From NCBI RefSeq assembly GCF_900156685.1, contig NZ_FTOJ01000003.1, forward strand, positions 186,001-250,000: a stretch of 64,000 nt of DNA, in the 5' to 3' direction. Source of the DNA: Chryseobacterium piscicola. Lineage in GTDB: Bacteria; Bacteroidota; Bacteroidia; Flavobacteriales; Weeksellaceae. Positions 1 to 8,554 of the stretch are shown piece by piece (the stretch's first letter is position 1; every line of letters starts with the position of its first letter). The translations under genes were made by a program, and so were the position numbers. The notes under the pieces are model-generated. The model did not search any database. It was not told the origin of the DNA and worked only from the letters and a program-made list of their open reading frames with translations.

Positions 1-488
1 TGGATGTTACCAAAATTCAAAAAGGAAATATTCAAATGAATGAATCTGAATTTAATTTTGATCAACTTATCGATGAAGTGATTGTAGAACAGCAAATGAG
101 TGCAAGACACAAGATTATTCTTAGTTCAGATACCATTGGTAATGTCACTACAGACCGTCACAGAGTTTCGCAGGTAATGAGTAATCTCATAAGCAATGCA
201 ATAAAATATTCGCCGAATGCAGATGAAATAATCGTTACAGTGGAAGTTCGTGATGGTATTATTAAATATTCTGTACGAGATTTCGGGATAGGAATACCAG
301 AAGACAAACAACATAAAGTTTTTGAACAGTATTATCGTGTAAGTGGAAATAAAGAACATACCTTCCCAGGGCTTGGTTTGGGGCTATACATCTCGTCAGA
401 AATCATCAAAAGAATGGGCGGGAAAATTTATGTACTTTCCACAGAAGGAAAAGGGTCTGAATTTTGCTTCGAAATACCAAACGTATAA
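1..488 (+). CDS. Sensor histidine kinase, C-terminal part (5' end outside window)
   Basis: The reading frame is open from base 3, so the ATG at 36 is internal and the gene starts upstream of the window. What is visible is the end of the dimerisation region and a full HATPase_c domain that phosphorylates a partner regulator. The N box is seen as SNLISNAIKYSP, the G1 box as DFGIGIPED and the G2 box as GLGLGLYIS. The residues before the N box (DVTKIQKGNIQM) are typical of PAS- or GAF-linked hybrid-type kinases of this phylum. The stop lies 9 bp before the response regulator, so the two are probably co-transcribed and act together. The sensory domain and ligand cannot be judged from this fragment. 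Confidence 0.9.
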   Translation, partial: DVTKIQKGNIQMNESEFNFDQLIDEVIVEQQMSARHKIILSSDTIGNVTTDRHRVSQVMSNLISNAIKYSPNADEIIVTVEVRDGIIKYSVRDFGIGIPEDKQHKVFEQYYRVSGNKEHTFPGLGLGLYISSEIIKRMGGKIYVLSTEGKGSEFCFEIPNV

Positions 489-497
489 TTTTTAATT

Positions 498-866
498 ATG
501 TCTACCGCCACACAAATTGTAGTTTTGGACGACAGTCCTGCGATTGTTGATTCAATAGAGCTAATGATGGAACTTGAAGGACTTTCAATTTCTAAGTTTT
601 ATAAAGGAACAGATATGCTTGATGCATTAAATGTAAAAGAAAAGCCAAAAGTTATTTTGATGGATATGTGGCTTTCTGGTGAAGATGGAAGAGACATTTG
701 TAGACATATAAAAGCTGACGAATATTTGAAAGACATACCAGTGGTCATCATGTCTGCAAGTAGAGGTCTTGGGCAATCGGCACTAGATGCGGGTGCAAAC
801 GATTTTATTGCAAAACCTTTTGATATGGAGGATATTATTGAAAGATTAAGGGTTTATATAAAATAA
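498..866 (+). CDS. Single-domain response regulator (CheY-like receiver)
   Basis: A stand-alone receiver domain of 122 residues. The acidic pocket is D11-D12, the phospho-acceptor is D56 (KVILMD), the switch Ser is S86 (IMSAS) and the conserved Lys is K106 (AKPF). There is no output domain, so it must act by protein contact, either as a phosphorelay intermediate or on a target protein. It follows the histidine kinase by 9 bp and is its likely partner. Single-domain receivers beside hybrid-like kinases are common in flavobacteria. The downstream target is not evident here. Confidence 0.92.
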   Translation: MSTATQIVVLDDSPAIVDSIELMMELEGLSISKFYKGTDMLDALNVKEKPKVILMDMWLSGEDGRDICRHIKADEYLKDIPVVIMSASRGLGQSALDAGANDFIAKPFDMEDIIERLRVYIK

Positions 867-908
867 TTTTGATGAGGAAATAAAATAATTTAATCAACCG
901 AAGAAATA

Positions 909-1387
909 TTACTTAGCTTTTTTTTCTATCTCTAGATTATTTTTTAAGCTGTAAATGTCAGTAAAAAAAGTTTTTTTTCTTAATTTTTGATACTGATTTC
1001 TGCTATTATTTTCGGGTGTTTTATTATATTTTTTCAATGCAAAAAAAATGAATGCCTAGTCACGTATATTCGTTGGTTCACTTTTAGAACTTTTGATTTT
1101 TATGATTTTAAAATTTTCACCATTTTGCAATAATTCTATATTTTCATAAATCACTCCTAATCTTTCAAAATAAAAACCATTTACTTGGTGGAATATTTCA
1201 TTTGTTTTTTCATCTAAAGTTTCTCCAAAGTCGGTTAAAGTATAAAATAATTTTGCTTCTCTGATGCAGCTTCTGAACAAAATAGAAATGATTTCCTTAT
1301 TTCAGGAATTATTTTTTGAATTTCGCTTTCCAATTTTTTATAACTTTAATTTGAAATGCAATTCCGGGATTTTCTATCGCCAATTAC
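909..1387 (-). pseudogene. Decayed gene, unknown product
   Basis: Read on the minus strand, protein-like sequence runs through several frames. AIENPGIAFQIKVI (about 1385-1340) shifts frame to KKLESEIQKIIPEIRKSFLF (about 1340-1280). It shifts again to a 74-codon segment that ends at an in-frame TAG at 1056-1058 and contains REAKLFYTLTDFGETLDEK. The same frame then continues past the TAG with ALKKYNKTPENNSRNQYQK until a TAA at 909-911. Two frameshifts and one in-frame stop in otherwise coding-like sequence indicate a degraded gene. The segment 1056-1280 could be called as a small ORF with a TTG start, but it is better seen as a fragment. I recognise no family. Confidence 0.5.
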
Positions 1388-1452
1388 TTATAAAAATCTC
1401 ATTATTTATTATAACTTTTTTTATGAATACTTAGTTTTATTTTTAGTATTTA

Positions 1453-1460
1453 TAAATTTG
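1453..1460 (+). promoter_or_regulatory. Putative -7 promoter box for nhaA
   Basis: TAAATTTG matches the Bacteroidota -7 consensus TAnnTTTG exactly and ends 19 bp before the nhaA ATG. No clear TTG at the -33 position is visible, so only the -7 element is supported. Confidence 0.5.
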
Positions 1461-1479
1461 CACCAACTATTAAAAAAAC

Positions 1480-2823
1480 ATGATCAAAAATTATCCTACC
1501 AAACCGATTGACAAAATCACACAGCCTGTACAGCGGTTTATAGAGCAAGAAAAATCAGGGGGATTACTTTTGGGGATTAGTGTTATTATTGCATTGGTAC
1601 TTGCTAATTCTCCTTTGTCAGCGGCATACCATCATTTTCTTGAGCAGACATTTGGATTTCGCTGGAATGGCAAAGTTTTTTTTGATTTTACTCTTCATCA
1701 TTGGATTAATGATGGATTGATGTCTATCTTTTTTTTTGTAGTAGGTTTAGAACTCAAGCGCGAGATCATTGGCGGCGAACTTTCCAACCCCCGAAAAGCC
1801 ATGTTACCAATCGTAGCTGCAATCGGTGGAATGGTAATGCCTGCTTTAATCTTTTTATTGCTTAATCCTAGTGGAGAAATGCATAAGGGTTGGGGAATAC
1901 CCATGGCTACCGATATTGCTTTTGCATTAGGTGTTCTTTTTCTGTTAGGCAAAAAAATACCACTTTCTTTAAAAGTCTTCTTAACTGCATTAGCCATTGT
2001 GGATGATCTGGGAGCGGTTCTTGTAATTGCATTTTTCTACACAGCAGATATTGAAATGACTTATTTATTGATCGGTCTTTTCATTCTTGCCATAATGTAT
2101 CTAGGAAATAAGCTAGGAGTAAGATCTATATTTTTCTTTGCATTTCTTGGTATTTGCGGAGTATGGACTTGTTTTGTGATTTCAGGTGTTCATGCAACAA
2201 TTGCTGCCGTTTTAGCAGCATTTACCATTCCCGCAGATGTAAAAATTAAGGAAACTATTTTTATTTCTAAAATTACCAATTATCTAGAAGCATTTAAAAA
2301 TATTGATCCTACAGAAAATAATCCTACTTTAACCAACGATCAGCTTCATGTATTAGAAAAAATCAATGTGGCTACTATTGCCGCAACTCCTCCACTTCAA
2401 AGACTTGAACATGCTATGCATCCTATTGTAACTTTCGTAATCATCCCTGTTTTTGCCATAGCCAATGCTGGTGTTTCACTGGATATTGACTTTTACAGTT
2501 TGTTGGATACCAATATTGCATTGGGAGTGGCTTTAGGTCTGTTGGTAGGAAAGGTTTTGGGTGTAGTAGGATTTACAGCAATTTTCATAAAACTAAAAAT
2601 CGCAAAAGTGCCTGAAGGAATGACGATTAAGAATCTCTTTGGTCTAGGCTTTCTTGCTTCCATTGGTTTTACTATGTCATTATTTGTAACTTCATTGGCC
2701 TTCACAGAGGAAGAGTATCAAACCCAAGCCAAAATAGGAATTTTTGCAGCATCTATTATTGGCGGGATCTTAGGTTATATTATTCTTAATAAAAACACTG
2801 AATCATCAGATGACAATGAATAG
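1480..2823 (+). CDS. nhaA: Na+/H+ antiporter NhaA
   Basis: An inner-membrane antiporter that expels Na+ (or Li+) in exchange for protons and serves pH and salt homeostasis. The 447-residue chain has the multi-pass NhaA pattern, including SIFFFVVGLELKREI near residues 82-96. The signature LAIVDDLGAVLVIAFFYT carries D175-D176, the equivalent of the paired ion-binding aspartates (163/164) of the E. coli protein. It is about 60 residues longer than E. coli NhaA; much of the extra length lies in a hydrophilic loop around residues 255-300 and in a charged tail. It stands alone between two decayed genes and has its own TAnnTTTG box. Assignment to the family is secure. Confidence 0.96.
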   Translation: MIKNYPTKPIDKITQPVQRFIEQEKSGGLLLGISVIIALVLANSPLSAAYHHFLEQTFGFRWNGKVFFDFTLHHWINDGLMSIFFFVVGLELKREIIGGELSNPRKAMLPIVAAIGGMVMPALIFLLLNPSGEMHKGWGIPMATDIAFALGVLFLLGKKIPLSLKVFLTALAIVDDLGAVLVIAFFYTADIEMTYLLIGLFILAIMYLGNKLGVRSIFFFAFLGICGVWTCFVISGVHATIAAVLAAFTIPADVKIKETIFISKITNYLEAFKNIDPTENNPTLTNDQLHVLEKINVATIAATPPLQRLEHAMHPIVTFVIIPVFAIANAGVSLDIDFYSLLDTNIALGVALGLLVGKVLGVVGFTAIFIKLKIAKVPEGMTIKNLFGLGFLASIGFTMSLFVTSLAFTEEEYQTQAKIGIFAASIIGGILGYIILNKNTESSDDNE

Positions 2824-2844
2824 TATTTTCAATTTCATCAATCT

Positions 2845-3234
2845 TTAATAAACGATAAGATATAGGGAAATATTACTCGTAAAACTACTTTTGATTAGGC
2901 AAAGCAGCTGTTTCTTTTCAATTATAGAAAGATTCAGTTTTTCATTCAAAAGCGTTTGTTTTTCATCAGTAAACCAAGCCTCTCCTCTATCTTCCATTAT
3001 AAAATTCAATCATTTCTTCTGATGCATTTTTTTTTTAGAAAATTGTTAATAGTCTTTATTTCTTCTTTCTTAGTTCGTGTTTCTTTAGAAAAAAAACCAA
3101 TTCATTTAAAACCTGTAACTCTTCTGGTGGCAATGTATTGGCTCTGGTTGCGGATGTATTGAGGTGAATTTTGGTAAATTCTGAATAATATGAAGATGCA
3201 AAAAAATCGGTTTCTTCAGATTAATTTCTGGCAT
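2845..3234 (-). pseudogene. Decayed gene, unknown product
   Basis: This 550-bp stretch has no intact long gene, but the minus strand carries coding-like pieces in shifting frames. It opens with an ATG at 3234 (MPEIN). After a one-base shift it continues as SEETDFFASSYYSEFTK, KIHLNTSATRANTLPPEEL and VLNELVFFLKKHELRKK, ending at a stop near 3075. After further shifts come NASEEMIEFYNGR and a terminal 50-residue piece (2997 to 2845) with MEDRGEAWFTDEKQTLLNEK. The pieces read as one protein broken by at least two or three indels. The terminal piece could survive as a small ORF. Family not recognised. Confidence 0.45.
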
Positions 3235-3375
3235 TTTTAATATTTCAATGATGTTTTTCAGAGGATATTTTATATTAATAGAATAATTTAATGAATATTT
3301 TAACTATAAATTAAATAATGTTTACATCTCGTTTACGTCAATTTTAGTATTTTTAGAAACAGAAAAATAATTATT

Positions 3376-4230
3376 ATGTTTAATCAACTTGCAGATTCAG
3401 AACTTATTTTAAATGAAGACGGTAGCATTTATCATCTTAATCTTTTACCCGAAGATATTGCCGAAAAAATCATTCTTGTAGGAGATCCAGACCGTGTAGC
3501 AAAGGTTTCTAAACATTTTGACAAGGTAGAAATTAAGAAAAACAAAAGAGAGTTTTATACTCACACCGGAATTTTAAGAGGAGAAAGAATCACGGTAATG
3601 TCTACGGGAATTGGTACTGAAAACATTGATATTGTGATGAATGAGCTGGATGCTTTAGTTAATATTGATCTTCAAAAGAAAGAAATAAAATCTCAAAAAA
3701 CTTCCCTAAAACTTTTCAGAATGGGAACATGCGGTAGTGTAAATCCAGATGTTGAGGTAGATAATATGCTTGTAACACAAAATGTAGTAGGACTTGACGG
3801 ACTGATGAATTTTTACAAAGATTATCAATTCGAGAATGAATTTTCAAGGAGTTTTTATCAAAAATTCCCTTACGATAAAATAAAATCAATGCTTTATTTC
3901 TCAGAATGGTCTGAAGAATTGGGCAATTTGTATAAAGATGCAAAATACCATGGAAATACAGCTACTTTCCCAGGTTTTTATGCTCCACAAGGCAGGCAAT
4001 TACGTTTGGAAGCTACAGATGAAAAGTTTTTGGAAACTTTAAATGATTTGGGAATTACCAATTTCGAAATGGAAACTTCTGCTATTTATGCTTTTTCAAA
4101 ATTACTGGGTCATCAAGCTATTACAGTTAATAATGTGATTGCAAATAGACGAAGAGGCGAATTTTCTAAAGATCACCATGCTTCCGAACAAAATTTGATT
4201 GAATGGGTTTTGGAAAGAGTTGTAAAATAA
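3376..4230 (+). CDS. Nucleoside phosphorylase (uridine phosphorylase-like)
   Basis: A member of the PNP_UDP_1 family, which splits nucleosides with phosphate to give ribose-1-phosphate and free base in the cytoplasm. Visible family motifs are the phosphate-binding GDPDRV (about residues 36-41), STGIGTEN (about 75-82), RMGTCGS (about 115) and the ribose/base-binding FEMETSAIYA near the C-terminus. At 284 residues it is longer than E. coli Udp (253), with an N-terminal extension of about 25 residues. Its nearest match by motif is the uridine phosphorylase-like branch found in flavobacteria, but purine specificity cannot be excluded. It is monocistronic, with a strong hairpin directly after its stop. 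Confidence 0.85.
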   Translation: MFNQLADSELILNEDGSIYHLNLLPEDIAEKIILVGDPDRVAKVSKHFDKVEIKKNKREFYTHTGILRGERITVMSTGIGTENIDIVMNELDALVNIDLQKKEIKSQKTSLKLFRMGTCGSVNPDVEVDNMLVTQNVVGLDGLMNFYKDYQFENEFSRSFYQKFPYDKIKSMLYFSEWSEELGNLYKDAKYHGNTATFPGFYAPQGRQLRLEATDEKFLETLNDLGITNFEMETSAIYAFSKLLGHQAITVNNVIANRRRGEFSKDHHASEQNLIEWVLERVVK

Positions 4231-4267
4231 GTAAAAAAGGATTTCATATTTTGAAATCCTTTTTTAC
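4231..4267. terminator. Rho-independent terminator after the nucleoside phosphorylase
   Basis: A near-perfect inverted repeat, AAAAAAGGATTTCA against TGAAATCCTTTTTT with a 5-nt loop, starts at the stop codon. The A and T runs make it usable on both strands. Confidence 0.85.
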
Positions 4268-4556
4268 TTATTAATACTCGTGTATAGTGACGAAAAATAT
4301 CTAGAATACAAACTCGCATAGCTTTCTAATAGATTTGTAACATTAATTTTTTATTGGAGATGTTGAAGACATTCTCGCATTGGAAAATTCTCGACAATTT
4401 CATCATAATTATACCTTTTAAAGTGAACGGAATTAATTTTGGTGAAAATTAAAACATTTTTTTACAGTAATAAAATATTGGGAAAACTTTAACATCATAG
4501 AATTATTTTAGGAATACTTCTTGTTTATTCTTTATCACACAATAAAATATTACATT
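4268..4556. other. Intergenic, no gene seen
   Basis: Very AT-rich sequence between the terminator and the LEA-like gene. I see no ORF, structured RNA or clear TAnnTTTG box. It presumably holds the promoter of the downstream gene. Confidence 0.4.
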
Positions 4557-4856
4557 ATGAATAATTCAGATTACAACAAAGCAGAAAACGCAGTAGACAA
4601 CACCAAAGATTCTTTGAAAGATGCTGCTAACAACACAAAATGGAAAGTTGAAGAATTGGCAGATAAAGCCAAGGAGTATATCAACGAAAGAAGAAATAAT
4701 GATGAAGAAGCTACAAACGAAGGTTGGCTAGATAAAGTAAAATCAAATGCAGCAGATGCGTGGGAAGACATTAAAGATGGTGCAAATGATGCTTGGGAGA
4801 AAACCAAAGATGCTGCAGAAGATGTGAAAGCAGAATGGAATAAAAAAACGAATTAA
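4557..4856 (+). CDS. Small LEA/CsbD-like hydrophilic stress protein
   Basis: A 99-residue, highly charged protein with no signal peptide or membrane segment. It is built of amphipathic helical repeats: DNTKDSLKDAANN, WKVEELADKAKEY, WLDKVKSNAADAWEDIKD, and DAWEKTKDAAEDVKAEW. Such repeats are typical of the YtxH/CsbD/late-embryogenesis-abundant type proteins that accumulate under stress. The frame opens upstream at 4521, but those 12 codons (FILYHTIKYYI) are unlike the family, so the ATG at 4557 (MNNSDYNKAE) is chosen. It is monocistronic, with its own terminator. The molecular role is unknown; the stress link is from family resemblance only. Confidence 0.75.
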   Translation: MNNSDYNKAENAVDNTKDSLKDAANNTKWKVEELADKAKEYINERRNNDEEATNEGWLDKVKSNAADAWEDIKDGANDAWEKTKDAAEDVKAEWNKKTN

Positions 4857-4880
4857 AATTCAGTCTTATAAATATATCAA

Positions 4881-4918
4881 AAAAAACGAAGTCTTTTATA
4901 TAAGGCTTCGTTTTTTTT
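4881..4918 (+). terminator. Rho-independent terminator
   Basis: The arms AAAAACGAAGtC and GgCTTCGTTTTT pair across a short AT loop and are followed by a T tract, 25 bp after the LEA-like gene. Confidence 0.8.
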
Positions 4919-4941
4919 ATGTTTTAAACACAAATAATCGT

Positions 4942-4949
4942 TACATTTG
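4942..4949 (+). promoter_or_regulatory. Putative -7 promoter box for fabI
   Basis: TACATTTG fits TAnnTTTG and lies 25 bp before the fabI ATG, downstream of the preceding terminator. No good -33 TTG is visible. Confidence 0.5.
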
Positions 4950-4974
4950 TGAGATTAATAAACATTAAAATACT

Positions 4975-5784
4975 ATGTCATACGGTTTACTTAAAGGCAA
5001 GAAGGGAATTATTTTTGGAGCCCTTAATGAACAATCAATCGCTTGGAAAGTTGCAGAAAGATGTCATGAAGAAGGTGCAGAATTTATTTTATCAAACGCT
5101 CCTATTGCACTAAGAATGGGGGAATTAAATGCATTAGCAGAGAAAACAGGTTCTGATGTGATTGGTGCAGATGCAACATCTATTGAAGATCTCGAAAAAC
5201 TTTTTGATGCTGCTGTTGAAAAATTTGGTAAAATCGATTTTATCCTCCACTCAATTGGGATGTCTATCAACGTGAGAAAAGGAAAGCATTATACAGAGAT
5301 GAACTACGACTGGTTAGAAAAAGGTTGGGATATATCAGCGGTTTCTTTCCACAAAGTAATGAGGGTTGCTTACGAAAAAGATTGTATGAACGAATGGGGA
5401 AGCATCTTGGCACTTACCTATATTGCAGCTCAAAGAACATTTCCAGATTACAACGATATGTCTGACAATAAAGCTTATCTTGAAAGTATTGCGAGAACTT
5501 TCGGGAACTATTGGGGACAAAGAAAAGTACGTGTAAATACGGTTTCTCAATCTCCAACTCCTACCACTGCAGGAAGCGGCGTGAAAGGTTTTGGCGGATT
5601 TATGGGTTACGCTGAAGATATGTCTCCACTAGGAAATGCTACAGCTTTGGAATGTGCAGATTACTGTGTAACTCTTTTCTCTGATTTAACTAAAAAAGTA
5701 ACGATGCAGAATCTTTTCCATGATGGAGGATTCAGCAGCTCGGGTGTTACCCAAAAAGTAATCAGCAAATATGATGTTGAATAA
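4975..5784 (+). CDS. fabI: Enoyl-[acyl-carrier-protein] reductase FabI
   Basis: An SDR-fold enzyme that reduces enoyl-ACP with NAD(P)H in the last step of each fatty-acid elongation cycle. The FabI-type cofactor motif is seen as GALNEQSIAWKVA (residues 15-27). The catalytic pattern is Y159-x6-K166, with the partner tyrosine Y149, as in FabI rather than classical SDRs. The C-terminal substrate lid begins at SQSPTPTTAGSG, and the length (269) is that of FabI. It is flanked by terminators and so transcribed alone. FabI is the known target of triclosan-class inhibitors. Confidence 0.95.
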   Translation: MSYGLLKGKKGIIFGALNEQSIAWKVAERCHEEGAEFILSNAPIALRMGELNALAEKTGSDVIGADATSIEDLEKLFDAAVEKFGKIDFILHSIGMSINVRKGKHYTEMNYDWLEKGWDISAVSFHKVMRVAYEKDCMNEWGSILALTYIAAQRTFPDYNDMSDNKAYLESIARTFGNYWGQRKVRVNTVSQSPTPTTAGSGVKGFGGFMGYAEDMSPLGNATALECADYCVTLFSDLTKKVTMQNLFHDGGFSSSGVTQKVISKYDVE

Positions 5785-5809
5785 GTGAAATTTTCACTAT
5801 AAATAATTT

Positions 5810-5843
5810 AATCCGAAACATTTTTTTGTTTCGGATTTTTTTT
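5810..5843 (+). terminator. Rho-independent terminator after fabI
   Basis: ATCCGAAACA pairs perfectly with TGTTTCGGAT over a T-rich loop and is followed by eight T. Confidence 0.88.
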
Positions 5844-6147
5844 GATAGCTTTTGTATGCCTTGTTTTGAAAAATAAATTCGGCAAAACCAAAGGTACTGC
5901 CGATTTTTAATTAAAAATATTGATATGAAATTTGCTGTGTATTAAAGTTTAGAATTTTAAAATTTATGTTACGATCTATATTGTTTTTTTTAACATAAAG
6001 TTTTAGTTCAAAAAAAATATGACTGTCTTGTTCTCACGAAAGAAGAATCTTAATTATTAACTTTTGAAGAAAACCTGTTGATATGCACCAATTTTTTCAG
6101 ATTGACAGAAGGGATGTTTACACTCATTAAGAAGAATGTTTTTTTAC
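5844..6147. other. Convergent intergenic region with two inverted repeats
   Basis: No gene seen between fabI and the oppositely directed GH3 gene. TCGGCA...TGCCGA (about 5879-5903) followed by T5 could be a second terminator. TTATGTTA...TAACATAA (5964-5998) is an inverted repeat of unknown meaning. Confidence 0.4.
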
Positions 6148-6173
6148 CAAAAAAAGCGGGTTTTATTCCGCTC
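6148..6173 (-). terminator. Terminator of the polysaccharide-utilisation operon
   Basis: On the minus strand AGCGG...CCGCT forms a hairpin followed by six or more T, about 20 bp after the stop of the GH3 gene. Confidence 0.7.
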
Positions 6174-6192
6174 TTAGTGATGAAAACTAATA

Positions 6193-8415
6193 TTATTTTG
6201 ACCAATAAATCCTTTTTGTCTGAACATTTTGAGAATCGGTTCCCACCATGATATCGAAATCACCTTCTTCCCAATCATAGTTTAATTCATCATCATAAAA
6301 TTTCAAATTTTCGGGAGTTAAGGTGAAATTTACGGATTTAGTTTCTCCTTTTTTAATGAATATTTTTTGGAAACCTTTTAATTCTTTTACAGGTCTTATT
6401 ACCTTTCCAAATAAATCTCTGATGTACAACTGCACCACTTCTTCCCCATCATAATTTCCCGTGTTTGAAATATCTACAATGATATTTAAAGTCTGATTTC
6501 CTTTAAGATTTGTAGAACTTAAATTGATTTCAGAATATTTAAACTGAGTATAACTTAAACCATACCCAAAAGGGAATTTCGGGTCATTATCCAAATCAAT
6601 GTATGCGGAAACATAATTTCTGTCTTTGTTGCTTTTTGCGGGTCTTCCTGTGTTATAATAATTGTAATAAGCAGGAATCTGTCCTTCGGTTCTAGGGAAA
6701 GTCATTGGAAGTTTTCCACCAGGGTTTACGTTTCCGAAAAGAACATCTGCGATAGAATTTCCGGCTTCAGTTCCCAACCACCAAGTATAAACAATAGCTG
6801 GAATGTTGTCTGCAGCCCAATCAAAAACCAAAGGTCTTCCTGCATTGATCATTAAAATAATTGGTTTTCCGGTTTTCGCAACTTCTTTTAAAAGATCCTC
6901 CTGAACTCCTGAAAAACGAATATTACTTCTGCTTTTCGCCTCACCACTCATGGCGTGACCTTCACCTAAAGTCATAATCACAACGTCTGCTTTTTTTGCC
7001 GTTTCTATAGCTTCTGCAAACATCGATTGGTCTTGGTCGTCAACATTTGCACCTTTTGCATACAATAAAGTGGAATTTTTATCTAATTGATTTTTAATTC
7101 CGTCAAATTGAGTAACAATTCTTTGATTATCATCTTTAAATGCAATAGACCAGAAACCATGATTGGCAACGGTTTCTTTTCCGAAAGGACCAATTAGCGC
7201 CACGGTTTTAATAGATTTTGAAAGTGGAAGAATATTCTTTTCATTCTTAAGCAAAACAATAGATTTCGAACCAAATTCTCTCCCAAATTTTCTATTTTCC
7301 TGATTGTTCAGTTGTTCTTTTTGCCTTTTTTCGTTACTAAATCTGTAAGGATCATCAAATAATCCCATTTCAAACTTTTTAAGCAAAATCCTTCTTGCTG
7401 CATCATCAATAAGCTTAGGATCAACTTTTCCTTCTTTAACCAATTTTGGAAGTTCAGCCATGTAAGCACGGCTTTCCATATCCATATCTGTTCCTGCATT
7501 AATCGCTTTTTCTGCTGCCTCTTTATAATCTTTCGCATAACCGTGAGGAATCATTTCGCCAATACTTCCCCAGTCTGAAACCACAAAACCTTTATATTTC
7601 CATTGGTTTTTTAAAAGATTTCTTACAATATATTGGTTTGCTGTTGCCGGAATTCCATTGATGTCGTTAAAAGAATTCATAAAAGTAGCAACTCCGGCTT
7701 CTGCAGCCGCTTTGAATGGCGGTAAATACGTTTCGTGAAGTTGTCTTAAGCTCATGTCTACGGAATTGTAATCTCTTCCACCTATCGCTGCTCCATACGC
7801 TGCGAAATGTTTTGCGCATGCCATAATTGCATCAAGATTTCCAAGACCTTTTCCCTGAAAACCTTTAATTCTTGCCATACCAATTTGACTTCCTAAATAG
7901 GTGTCTTCTCCCGAACCTTCCATTACTCTTCCCCATCTTGGGTCTCTTGTAATGTCTACCATTGGTGCAAAAGTCCAGTGAATACCGTAAGCTGAAGCTT
8001 CCGTTGCGGCAATTCTTTCAGATTTTTCAATTAATTTTAAATCCCAACTTGCCGCTTGACCTAAATTCACCGGGAATGTTGTTCTATAACCATGAATCAC
8101 GTCCTGACCAAACAGTAATGGTATTTTCAATCTTGATTTTAAAGCTAATTCCTGAAATTTTTTTGTTTCTTGTGCTCCTGCTACGTTGAGCATAGATCCT
8201 ACTTTTCCTTTTTTTATTTCTTCTAAAACCGTTGCAGAACTTGAATTTTGCGGACCAGTTGCATAGTCAAAACCGCTGTATTGAATGAGCTGTCCTACTT
8301 TTTCTTCCAAAGTCATTTCAGACAATAATTCAGAAACTCTCTGGTCAATTGTTTTTTGACCAAAAGCGTTGAATCCGAATGCTGTAAATGCTAATATAAA
8401 ATAAAGTTTTCTCAT
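6193..8415 (-). CDS. bglX: Glycoside hydrolase family 3 beta-glucosidase (BglX-like)
   Basis: A secreted or periplasmic exo-acting beta-glucosidase that releases glucose from the non-reducing end of oligosaccharides. The 740-residue chain starts with a signal peptide (MRKLYFILAFTAFGFNAFGQ). It continues with the GH3 barrel carrying AKHFAAYG (about 201-208) and the nucleophile region GFVVSDWGS, where D281 is the expected nucleophile. The GH3 C-terminal sandwich and a fibronectin-III-like domain follow. It is the last gene of the susC-susD-GH30-GH3 series, 139 bp after the GH30 gene, so it probably finishes oligosaccharides made by the GH30 enzyme. Linkage specificity is inferred from context only. 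Confidence 0.93.
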   Translation of the reverse strand: MRKLYFILAFTAFGFNAFGQKTIDQRVSELLSEMTLEEKVGQLIQYSGFDYATGPQNSSSATVLEEIKKGKVGSMLNVAGAQETKKFQELALKSRLKIPLLFGQDVIHGYRTTFPVNLGQAASWDLKLIEKSERIAATEASAYGIHWTFAPMVDITRDPRWGRVMEGSGEDTYLGSQIGMARIKGFQGKGLGNLDAIMACAKHFAAYGAAIGGRDYNSVDMSLRQLHETYLPPFKAAAEAGVATFMNSFNDINGIPATANQYIVRNLLKNQWKYKGFVVSDWGSIGEMIPHGYAKDYKEAAEKAINAGTDMDMESRAYMAELPKLVKEGKVDPKLIDDAARRILLKKFEMGLFDDPYRFSNEKRQKEQLNNQENRKFGREFGSKSIVLLKNEKNILPLSKSIKTVALIGPFGKETVANHGFWSIAFKDDNQRIVTQFDGIKNQLDKNSTLLYAKGANVDDQDQSMFAEAIETAKKADVVIMTLGEGHAMSGEAKSRSNIRFSGVQEDLLKEVAKTGKPIILMINAGRPLVFDWAADNIPAIVYTWWLGTEAGNSIADVLFGNVNPGGKLPMTFPRTEGQIPAYYNYYNTGRPAKSNKDRNYVSAYIDLDNDPKFPFGYGLSYTQFKYSEINLSSTNLKGNQTLNIIVDISNTGNYDGEEVVQLYIRDLFGKVIRPVKELKGFQKIFIKKGETKSVNFTLTPENLKFYDDELNYDWEEGDFDIMVGTDSQNVQTKRIYWSK

Positions 8416-8554
8416 TTTGATGTATTTTTTATTGAAGCTTTACATTAATTTAAACGCAAAAGACACAAAGAATTTTTTAAAGCTTATGTATATTTTTAAC
8501 TTAGGAAAGCCGTTCTACCTAGGAAAGGAAAAAAAATAATTTAAAAATTGTATT

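Noticed and set aside
1698-1997. 99-codon minus-strand ORF inside nhaA
   Set aside because: Antisense shadow of conserved NhaA transmembrane codons.
2956-3162. 68-codon plus-strand ORF after nhaA
   Set aside because: Phe/Ser/Leu-rich composition, and it lies opposite coding-like minus-strand fragments. It is a shadow of the decayed gene.
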